This document shows, piece by piece, positions 25,301-31,355 of a stretch of DNA of 64,000 nucleotides; within the stretch, counting starts at the first letter, position 1; every line of letters begins with the position of its first letter. The position numbers and the translations under genes are program-made. The stretch covers positions 22,210-86,209 of the forward strand of contig NZ_JAGQDE010000018.1 in assembly GCF_018069755.1 (NCBI RefSeq), read 5' to 3'. The DNA comes from Ideonella aquatica (GTDB lineage Bacteria > Pseudomonadota > Gammaproteobacteria > Burkholderiales > Burkholderiaceae_C). The notes beneath the pieces were generated by a model. The model saw nothing but the letters and a program-made list of their open reading frames with translations. It ran no database searches and was not told where the DNA came from.

Positions 25301-25663
25301 CGCCTCGGTGCGCGGCACGCCCACCTTGAACTGCACCGTCAGCACCGCCACGCCGGGGCGGGCGACCGAGTAGGTGTGCTCGATGCCGGCGATCTGCGAC
25401 AGCGCCTGCTCGGCCGGGCGCGCCACCATCGCCTGCACGTCGGCCGCGCTGGCTCCCGGGAAGGGGATCAGCACATTGGCCATCGTGACGTTGATCTGCG
25501 GCTCTTCCTCGCGCGGTGTGACCAGCACGGCGAACAGGCCCAGCAGCAGGGCCACCAGCGCCAGCAGCGGCGTGATGGCGTTGGACTGGAAGGCGGCGGC
25601 CAGGCGGCCGGAGACACCCATCGGGGCGTCGGCCGGGGCCGGGGTATGCACGGGATCGGACAT
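22391..25663 (-). CDS. RND efflux permease
   Basis: 1090 residues, full-length inner-membrane RND pump with twelve predicted helices, two large periplasmic loops and the helix-4 motif 'GILVDDAIVVVENIHRH' that holds the two proton-relay aspartates. The family is AcrB/MexF-like rather than the metal-exporting CusA type, judging from general pattern only. It lies 11 bases after its adaptor gene and before the SQR-like gene. No outer-membrane factor is encoded nearby. In this context it may expel sulfur compounds or toxic by-products; that is inference. Confidence 0.9.
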   Translation of the reverse strand: MSDPVHTPAPADAPMGVSGRLAAAFQSNAITPLLALVALLLGLFAVLVTPREEEPQINVTMANVLIPFPGASAADVQAMVARPAEQALSQIAGIEHTYSVARPGVAVLTVQFKVGVPRTEALVRLYDVLNANQDWLPAGLGTMTPIVRPKGIDDVPVLAVTLWAADARPALELQRVAHTMEAELKRVPGSREVQTIGSPGRAVVVELDPSRLRERGVDLPRLRDTLSAANLSMPAGQVAQPGEDRLLAVQTGEFLRSADDVADVVVGTHAGKPVYLREVATVRDGAAQPGHLVWHLPGAAQGASAPGAGQALPALTLTVTKKPGMNAVDVAAAALARIEELKGSVIPDGIQVSITRNYGETAAEKANKLIQKLAFATASVILLVGVALGRREAVIVGAAVILTLTATLFASWAWGFTLNRVSLFALIFSIGILVDDAIVVVENIHRHQQLYPGRSLREIIPGAVDEVGGPTILATLTVIAALLPMAFVSGLMGPYMSPIPINASMGMALSLAIAFTVTPWLALKLMKAHSGHGAGHGTAPAGVGARLGGLFAALLEPLLASARKRWLLLGGILGALLLSVGLTVVQWVVLKMLPFDNKSEFQVVVEMPAGTPLEATAAALQDMGAFLATQPEVTDLQAYAGTASPITFNGLVRQYYLRADAEQGDLQVNLVDKHHRSDKSHAIAQRLRPQLEKIAAAHGARIQVVEVPPGPPVMSPLVAEVYGPDEAGRQALAARVAQAFRATPDIVGIETTLEENAPRAFLRIRRQRAEALGIPVAVVAQTVQAALSGADAAWLHEDGASKYPVPVRLQLPRSAQVGLDALLALPLRAGNGQLVPLSELVQVQRGVIDKPLFTKDLQGVSYVFGDMAGALDSPLYGLFGIRPQLAQAALEGTGGVAEYWIRQPSDPFRGYAIKWDGEWQVTYETFRDMGAAYGVGLILIYLLVVAQFRSYLTPLIIMAPIPLTIIGVMPGHALLGAQFTATSMIGMIALAGIIVRNSILLVDFIELQVAQGVPFARAVAESARVRAQPIALTALAAMIGAFFILDDPIFNGLAVSLIFGILVSTLLTLVVIPVLYFAVYEGRHPPQAAT

Positions 25664-25674
25664 CGGGGCTGTCC

Positions 25675-26763
25675 TCAGCGGGCCGCAGGCTGGGCGTCGG
25701 CCAGACCGGCGCGCACGGCGTCGGTGGCGATCTGCTCGCCCGGCTTCAGACCGGCCAGCACCTCGACCTGGCTGCCCTGGCGGCTGCCCAGGCGCACCGC
25801 CCGCAGCACGAAGCGCTGCTCGCGCACCACATACACGGCCTCCAGTTCACCCCGCTGCAGCACGGCAGCGGCGGGAACGCTGAGGCTGCGCGCGGCGTTG
25901 TCGGCCGGCGTCCCCTCAAATCGCACCGTGACGCTCTGGCCCGGTGTGGCCTGGGCGGCCGCGGGCAGGTCCAGGCGCCATTCCACGGTTTGCGCCACCG
26001 GGTCGGTGGTGGGCAGCTCGGTGCTGCGCAGCGGCGTGGCCCATTGGCCATCGGGCAGTTGCACCTGGCGGGCACTGGCCTGACGCGCGGCGGCCGAGCG
26101 CGAGGCCGGCACCTGCACCACGGCGCGCAGCGCGCCGGGCGCATAGAGCGTCAGGATCGGCCGGCCGGGCGCCGCCAGGTCACCGGCTTCCAGGTGGGTG
26201 GCCAGCACCACGCCGTCGAACGGGGCGGTGACGGCCGCGAAGTCGCGGGCCAGCGCGGCCTGGCGGCGGCCGCCCTGGGCCGCCTGCAGGCCGGCCTGAG
26301 CCGCCTTGAGCTGGGTCTCGGCCATGTCCAGGGCCGACTGGCTCACGAAGCCCTTGCTGCGCAGGTCGCGGGTGCGCTCGGCGTTCACCTGGGCGTTGCG
26401 CAGCTCGGCCTCGGCCTGCAGCACGCCGCCCTCGCTGCGACTGAGCGCGGCGGCCGGCTCGCGGTCGTCAATCCGGGCCAGCAACTGGCCCGCCTTGACG
26501 CGGTCACCGGCCTTGACGTTCAATGCAAGCACGTTGCCCGAGGCCTGTGCTGCCACGGTGGCCTGGCGCAAGGCCTCGATCGAGGCGGTGAGTTCAATGC
26601 CGCGGCCAGCTGGCGCAGCGCCAACCTGCAGGACCGGCACCGCGGTGGCGGCCGCTGCGGCTGTACCGACGCCAGCCAACACGCAAAGGCCGACGAAGGC
26701 CCAAAGACGCGGCCGCAGCGCGGCGCGCTGCGGGCTCGGGGAGGAGGCTGTTGAGATACCCAT
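25675..26763 (-). CDS. RND periplasmic adaptor (membrane fusion protein)
   Basis: 362 residues. N-terminal membrane anchor or signal ('LWAFVGLCVLAGVGTAAA'), lipoyl-like halves ('ATVAAQASGNVLALNVKAG' and 'AAVTAPFDGVVLATHLEAGD'), a helical hairpin between them and a beta-barrel C-terminal part. First gene of the operon pump-SQR-DUF2892-CsoR-OsmC. The ATG at 26763 lies inside the first of two GATACCC-type repeats and has no obvious ribosome site, so the message may be nearly leaderless or the true start slightly downstream. Confidence 0.85.
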   Translation of the reverse strand: MGISTASSPSPQRAALRPRLWAFVGLCVLAGVGTAAAAATAVPVLQVGAAPAGRGIELTASIEALRQATVAAQASGNVLALNVKAGDRVKAGQLLARIDDREPAAALSRSEGGVLQAEAELRNAQVNAERTRDLRSKGFVSQSALDMAETQLKAAQAGLQAAQGGRRQAALARDFAAVTAPFDGVVLATHLEAGDLAAPGRPILTLYAPGALRAVVQVPASRSAAARQASARQVQLPDGQWATPLRSTELPTTDPVAQTVEWRLDLPAAAQATPGQSVTVRFEGTPADNAARSLSVPAAAVLQRGELEAVYVVREQRFVLRAVRLGSRQGSQVEVLAGLKPGEQIATDAVRAGLADAQPAAR

Positions 26764-26772
26764 GCAGGTATC
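26755..26772 (-). promoter_or_regulatory. GATACCC-type inverted repeat 1 before the RND-SQR operon
   Basis: GATACCC-ATGC-AGGTATC: one mismatch between arms. It overlaps the start codon at 26763. Same motif as the perfect repeat at 6594. Confidence 0.65.
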
Positions 26773-26778
26773 TTATCA

Positions 26779-26796
26779 GATACGGGGTGGGGTATC
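26779..26796 (-). promoter_or_regulatory. GATACCC-type inverted repeat 2 before the RND-SQR operon
   Basis: GATACGG-GGTG-GGGTATC: the right arm is perfect, the left has two changes. Centre-to-centre distance to repeat 1 is 24 bases. A -10-like GATAAG lies between the repeats on the minus strand. Tandem sites fit binding of a CsoR/CstR tetramer to each. Confidence 0.6.
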
Positions 26797-26828
26797 AAAC
26801 CCGCCCATGAATCAGGGTTTTCCCGGCG

Positions 26829-27455
26829 TCACCACTGGGCCAACACCCGACCCTTGACCACCTTGCTGGCCAGGCGCTTGAGCGGGCTGTTGCCGGTCTT
26901 GATGCACTGACCAGTGTGGGCGTCGAAGGCCCAGTCGTGTTTGGGGCAGGTCAAGGTCTGACCCTTGAGGGCCAGTTCAGGCATGTCGGTGCCCTGGTGC
27001 GGGCAGCGGCTGTCATAGACCGTGACCGTGCGTCCCTGGCGGTACAGGAACAGGCCGCGGCCGTGGGCCTCGGTTCGACGCACCTCGCCGTCCTTCAGCG
27101 ACTTGAACTCGCCCACATCGCGCCACTCGGTCTGGCCATGCAGCGCGGCCGGATCGAACTCGGGAATGCCCATCTCCAGGATCTGGTCCACGGCCCAGAC
27201 GATCTTGGCCAGACCCAGCGTGGGAAAGGCCATCAGCAGGGCGTCGAGCACCTCCATCGGCGTGCAGCCCTCGCGCAGCGCGCGGTTCAGGTACTGGCGA
27301 AAGCCGCGCGGGGTCTGCGCATCGACCTTGGTGATCACCGAGATCAGGTTGCGGGTCTTGGGGTCCAGGTGCGTGCCGCACTGCTTGAGAAAGGCGAAGT
27401 AGTGGCTGACGGCGTCGGGGCGGGCCTTGACGAGGTAGGCGAGGGCGTCACTCAT
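26829..27455 (-). CDS. carboxymuconolactone decarboxylase-like (AhpD fold) and Rieske fusion protein
   Basis: 208 residues. The N-terminal half (about 1-100) is an AhpD/CMD helical domain ('FAFLKQCGTHLDPKTRNLISVITK', key Cys and His only; 'LREGCTPMEVLDALLMAFPTLG'). The C-terminal half (about 105-208) is a Rieske domain with cluster ligands in 'SRCPHQGTDMP' and 'TCPKHDWAFDAHTG'. The fusion suggests a thiol or peroxide reaction served by a [2Fe-2S] electron carrier. Last gene of the soeABC operon; ATG overlaps the usp stop by four bases. Confidence 0.8.
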   Translation of the reverse strand: MSDALAYLVKARPDAVSHYFAFLKQCGTHLDPKTRNLISVITKVDAQTPRGFRQYLNRALREGCTPMEVLDALLMAFPTLGLAKIVWAVDQILEMGIPEFDPAALHGQTEWRDVGEFKSLKDGEVRRTEAHGRGLFLYRQGRTVTVYDSRCPHQGTDMPELALKGQTLTCPKHDWAFDAHTGQCIKTGNSPLKRLASKVVKGRVLAQW

Positions 27456-28276
27456 GGTGTGGTTACGGGGGCGTTGGGAACATGGACGAGGACCGGGCAC
27501 TCGGCCAGGCCAATGATCTTCTGCGTGGTGCCACCGATCCAGACGCGGTGGCTGGGGCCCGGGCCACGTCGCCCGACGACGATCAGGTCGGCGCCCTGCG
27601 CCTGGGCCAGCGCCAGGATGGTCTCGGCCGGCCGGCCGGTGGCCGACTGGGCCTCGGCGGCGACGCCTCGGGCACGGGCCAGGGCCAGCACAGCGTCCAG
27701 CGCCCCCTGGGGCGCGGCTCCCACGGCCACCGCCAGCAGTGGCAGGCTGCACTCGGCCGCCACGGCCAGGGCGGCCTGGGTCAGACCCGGATCCGCGTGC
27801 TCGGGGTCCACCGCCAGCAGCACGCGGCGCGACCACAGCCGCGCGTCCCGCGGTGCCACCAGCACGCTGCAGGGCGCGCGGGCCACCACCCGGCCCACCA
27901 TTTCACCGAACATCAGCCGTGCCAGCAGGCCACGGCGGCCACGGCGGCGGATGACCAGCAGATCCGACCGGTTCTCGCCCGCCTGGGCGATGATCTCCGC
28001 ATCCAGCTCGCTGCCGTGGCGCACCTGCGGGCGCAGCGTGACGCCTTGCGACTCGGCCAGCGCCCGCAGCTCGTCCAGGTGGGCGCGGGCCACGGCCTCG
28101 TGGCGCTCGGCCAGCTCGGGCGCCACCGCCTCGTACTCGGCATTGCTGACCAGTGGCAGCACCAGGTCCAGCGGCAGCGCGCAGCGGCGCGCCATGGCCA
28201 TCGCCAGGACCTCGGCACCGGCGTCCTGCGGGGTGTGCTCGGTGGCCAGCAGCAGGCGTTCAAAGACATGGCTCAT
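27452..28276 (-). CDS. universal stress protein with two Usp domains
   Basis: 274 residues. Two tandem UspA domains (about 1-140 and 145-274). The second keeps the nucleotide-binding loop 'LIVVGRRGPGPSHRVWIGGTTQKII', of which the Gly-rich core is the key part; the first has a diverged 'VIRRRGRRG'. Usp proteins bind ATP or AMP and act in stress adaptation. It is part of the soe operon, between the small membrane protein and the CMD-Rieske gene. Confidence 0.85.
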   Translation of the reverse strand: MSHVFERLLLATEHTPQDAGAEVLAMAMARRCALPLDLVLPLVSNAEYEAVAPELAERHEAVARAHLDELRALAESQGVTLRPQVRHGSELDAEIIAQAGENRSDLLVIRRRGRRGLLARLMFGEMVGRVVARAPCSVLVAPRDARLWSRRVLLAVDPEHADPGLTQAALAVAAECSLPLLAVAVGAAPQGALDAVLALARARGVAAEAQSATGRPAETILALAQAQGADLIVVGRRGPGPSHRVWIGGTTQKIIGLAECPVLVHVPNAPVTTP

Positions 28277-28294
28277 CGCGGGGCTCCCGGGGGG

Positions 28295-28723
28295 TCAGTG
28301 GCCAGCGCCGATGATGCCCGACGCGGCCAGCACCAGCACCGCGATCTGCAGCAGCGCCAGAGCGGCGGCCAGACGCTCGCCTCGGCGCCCGTAGCGCCAG
28401 GCCACCGCCACCAGCGCCGGCAGCGAGCAGGCTGCCAGCAACGCAATGCCCAGCAGCGCCGTCATGTCGGAATGGCCCAGCTGCCCGAACCAGCCCCAGC
28501 CGGTGGGCACGCCGGTGCGCTGCAGGTACTCGCGTGCCGACAGATGCCACAGGCTGGCCAGGTCGCGGCGATGCACCAGTGGCGACCACAGGCCGGCCAG
28601 GTAGGCGGCGAAGCCGCCCAGCATCACGGCCAGGGCGATCTGGTTGCCGCGCGCCAGCCAGCGGGCATAGACCGCCTGTTCGGGATCGAGGGGCGGGGTT
28701 GGAGGTGCAGCGGAGGGGGTCAT
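28295..28723 (-). CDS. small integral membrane protein beside TauE (DUF1634-like pattern)
   Basis: 142 residues with three likely helices: 'QIALAVMLGGFAAYLAGL', 'MTALLGIALLAACSLPALVAV' and 'LALLQIAVLVLAASGIIGA'. The layout resembles DUF1634 proteins, which often accompany TauE/SafE exporters, but I cannot verify the family. 21 bases after the TauE stop; probably an accessory of sulfite export. Confidence 0.65.
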   Translation of the reverse strand: MTPSAAPPTPPLDPEQAVYARWLARGNQIALAVMLGGFAAYLAGLWSPLVHRRDLASLWHLSAREYLQRTGVPTGWGWFGQLGHSDMTALLGIALLAACSLPALVAVAWRYGRRGERLAAALALLQIAVLVLAASGIIGAGH

Positions 28724-28744
28724 GGGCAGGTCTCGGGTTGCGGC

Positions 28745-29716
28745 TCAGGTCCATACGCCCAGGCCCTTGAGCAGCGCCCGCAGACCGGCGAACAGCAGCA
28801 CCGTGATCACCATGCGGCGGATCACCGAGCCCTTGAGCACGTCCAGCAGCCGCGCGCCCATGCGGGCCCCCAGCATCATGCCGGCCACCGAGGGCACGGC
28901 GATCATTGGCAGCACCGCGCCCTTGTTGATGTAGACCCAGGCCGCGGCCGAATCGACCAGCGACAGCACCAGGCCCGAGGTGCCGGCCGCCACCTTCAGC
29001 GGCGCCCCCATCAGCAGGTTCAGCGCCGGCACATTGGCCCAGCCGGCGCCGATGCCGAACATGCCGGCCATCACGCCAATGACCAGGAACAGCGCCAGGC
29101 CCACTGGCGTGCGATGCACCTGCCAGGCCACCGGCTGGCGCGTGGCGCCGTCGATGAACACGCCATGCAGCGACAGCGCCTGACCCAGCGCGTCGCTGGC
29201 TGGCACCTGGGGCCGCTCTGATTTGCCAGCCACCAGCATCAGCGCCACGATGCCCAGCACGGTGCCGCCCAGCGCCACCTGCACAGCGGCGGCCGGCAAT
29301 GCCAGGCCCAGCAGCGCACCGAAGATCGAGCTCAGCGAGGCCAGCAGCGCCAGTGGCATGGCCAGCCGCAGATGACCCAGGCCGCCGCGCAGCAGCGTGG
29401 GCGCGGCCGCCAGCGCGCTGGCCAGCGCCACCAGCAGGCCGGCGCCGCGGACAAAGTCGAGGTGGAATGGAAAGAAGCCGCCGATGATGGGCACGAACAG
29501 TGTGCCGCCCCCGATGCCCGCTGGCACCGCGATCAGCCCCATCAGAAAGCAGGCCAGAAACAGCTCCAGCGGCGTCCACCACCAGGCGGTGTCAGCGCCG
29601 GCAGCGGCTGGCGCGGCCCAGGCCACGCCCGCGCCCAGCAGCACCAGCGCCGCGACCGCCCAGGGCAGCCAGCCCGCCGACAGACCGGCAGGGCGACGCA
29701 GCGGCGCGAGTCTCAC
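28745..29716 (-). CDS. TauE/SafE-family sulfite exporter
   Basis: 323 residues from a GTG at 29716 that overlaps the soeC stop (GTGA). About eight helices; TauE/SafE motifs 'IAVPAGIGGGTLFVPII' near residue 55 and the repeat 'MAGMFGIGAGWANVPALNLL'. The family exports sulfite, sulfoacetate or related anions. Coupled directly to the sulfite-oxidising complex genes, it is likely to vent sulfite formed by reverse Dsr or to move its products. Confidence 0.85.
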   Translation of the reverse strand: MRLAPLRRPAGLSAGWLPWAVAALVLLGAGVAWAAPAAAGADTAWWWTPLELFLACFLMGLIAVPAGIGGGTLFVPIIGGFFPFHLDFVRGAGLLVALASALAAAPTLLRGGLGHLRLAMPLALLASLSSIFGALLGLALPAAAVQVALGGTVLGIVALMLVAGKSERPQVPASDALGQALSLHGVFIDGATRQPVAWQVHRTPVGLALFLVIGVMAGMFGIGAGWANVPALNLLMGAPLKVAAGTSGLVLSLVDSAAAWVYINKGAVLPMIAVPSVAGMMLGARMGARLLDVLKGSVIRRMVITVLLFAGLRALLKGLGVWT

Positions 29717-30627
29717 GCCGCCCTCTGGTAGTACAGGTTCTGCGGGTGGCTGGACTGGGCGAAGAAGAACCAGCGCTCCAGCAGCAGACCCAGGTACTGG
29801 ACCGTGAAGGCCACGACCAGCAGGCCCGGCAGGATGATCGACAGCACCAGCAGCAGCAGCGGCACGACAAAGGCCAGCACCAGGAAGCCATTGCGCACCA
29901 GCGTCATCACCGCCTGCGGCTGGCCATGGAAGAACTCGCGGGTGTTGAACGAGCCGCCCAGGAAACCGGTGGCGATCTGCACGATGCGCGGGTGGCGGAT
30001 GCCGATCGCGCTGTGCAGCGTGGAGCGTGGCCGCAGCCGGGCATTGCGCCGCAGCGACAGGCTGCGGCTGACCGCGCCCGCCACCGTCAGGCCGATCGCC
30101 AGCAGCGCATAAGGCGGCGCCAGCTGCGGCTGCCCGAAGGTCGCCAATGCCGCGCCCAGCGTGGTGCCCGACGCACAACCCAGCAGCACATAGTTGAGCA
30201 GCGTGTAGCTGCTGGCCCATTCCTGCAGGAAGCGCAGCGAGGCGTAGATCATCGCGGTGCAGACGAACAGCGCCCCGCAGGCCAGCGAACCCAGCACGGC
30301 CCACACCGCCACGCCCGGCCAGTTCTGCCGCAGCGAGACCGACCACAGAACCACGCAGCCCATGAACACCGGCAGGGCAATGACCTCGCGCGACAACCAG
30401 GAGGTGCGCCACATCGCGGCGGCGCGCCAGGCGCGCTCGGGGTGACCCAGGTGGAAGAACGAGGCGAACAGGCCCAGCGCCGCCAGCGCCAGGCACACAA
30501 CGCCGCCGGTGACCAGGAAATCGCCATCGGCCAGGTTCAGGGCCTGGCTGCCCACCAGCAGCAGGAAAAGACCCTGGGCGGCACCGATCAGCGTGGTCAG
30601 GAAGATGACCGAGAAGGCGGGCTTCAT
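29713..30627 (-). CDS. soeC: SoeC, membrane anchor of the sulfite-oxidising complex
   Basis: 304 residues, DmsC/NrfD-like quinone-interacting membrane subunit with eight likely helices, starting 'MKPAFSVIFLTTLIGAAQG'. Hydrophobic throughout, with basic loops ('SRSLSLRRNARLRPRST'). It passes electrons from SoeB to the quinone pool. ATG overlaps the soeB stop by four bases. The assignment rests on gene order soeA-soeB-soeC as in purple sulfur bacteria and on subunit family. Confidence 0.88.
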   Translation of the reverse strand: MKPAFSVIFLTTLIGAAQGLFLLLVGSQALNLADGDFLVTGGVVCLALAALGLFASFFHLGHPERAWRAAAMWRTSWLSREVIALPVFMGCVVLWSVSLRQNWPGVAVWAVLGSLACGALFVCTAMIYASLRFLQEWASSYTLLNYVLLGCASGTTLGAALATFGQPQLAPPYALLAIGLTVAGAVSRSLSLRRNARLRPRSTLHSAIGIRHPRIVQIATGFLGGSFNTREFFHGQPQAVMTLVRNGFLVLAFVVPLLLLVLSIILPGLLVVAFTVQYLGLLLERWFFFAQSSHPQNLYYQRAA

Positions 30628-31355
30628 GTCGCGTAGTCCTCAGACCCCGGAGCGCCGAGTTGCGGGTGTTCGGGCTGCTGCCCGTCGATCTTGAGCGGGT
30701 TGTCTACACGCACCAGGTCGTCCGGGCGGATCGTCATGCCGGTGCGCTGGCGCGGCAGGTAGTGGTTGGACGGCTGGGTGTTCCACTCGGGCATCAGCGC
30801 GTAGCCGCCGCGCTCACGGATGGCCACCGATACCACCGATTCGGGATCATGCACGTCGCCGAAGAGGCGGGCGTTGGCCGGGCAGGCCAGCACGCAGGCC
30901 GGCTTGCGACGGTCTTCGGGCAGGCTCTGGTCGGTGACGCGGTCCACGCACAGCGTGCACTTGGTCATGACCTTGCGGTCCTCATCGAACTCGCGGGCAC
31001 CGTAGGGGCAGGCCCAGGAGCAGTATTTGCAGCCGATGCACTTGTCGTAGTCGACCAGCACGATGCCGTCCTCGGCCCGCTTGTAGCTGGCGCCAGTGGG
31101 GCACACCGGCACGCAGGGCGGTTCCTCGCAGTGCAGGCAGCTCTTCGGGAAGTGGACGGTCTGGGTGTTGGGGAACTCACCCACCTCGAAGGTCTGCACC
31201 CGGTTGAAGAACGTGCCGCTGGGGTCGGCGCCATAGGGTTTGTCGTCGGTCAGCGGGCCGGCGCTGCCGGAGGTGTTCCACTGCTTGCAGCTGGTGACGC
31301 AGGCATGGCAGCCCACGCACACATTCAGGTCGATGACCAGGGCGAGCTGGGTCAT
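30624..31355 (-). CDS. soeB: SoeB, iron-sulfur subunit of the sulfite-oxidising complex
   Basis: 243 residues, four-cluster ferredoxin-like electron-transfer subunit of the DmsB/PsrB type: cysteine groups 'CVGCHACVTSC', 'CLHCEEPPCVPVCPTG', 'CIGCKYCSWACPYG' and 'CTLCVDR...CVLACPA'. No signal peptide, so it faces the cytoplasm like SoeA. Start at 31355 overlaps the soeA stop by four bases. Confidence 0.92.
   Translation of the reverse strand: MTQLALVIDLNVCVGCHACVTSCKQWNTSGSAGPLTDDKPYGADPSGTFFNRVQTFEVGEFPNTQTVHFPKSCLHCEEPPCVPVCPTGASYKRAEDGIVLVDYDKCIGCKYCSWACPYGAREFDEDRKVMTKCTLCVDRVTDQSLPEDRRKPACVLACPANARLFGDVHDPESVVSVAIRERGGYALMPEWNTQPSNHYLPRQRTGMTIRPDDLVRVDNPLKIDGQQPEHPQLGAPGSEDYAT

Noticed and set aside
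23165..26083. 972-codon open frame opposite the RND permease
   Set aside because: It mirrors the RND gene; the translation is a His/Arg/Gln/Gly mixture without any domain pattern.
28745..30496. Extension of the TauE/SafE gene to 583 codons
   Set aside because: The extra N-terminal part overlaps soeC in another frame; the GTG at 29716 coupled to the soeC stop gives a normal-length protein.
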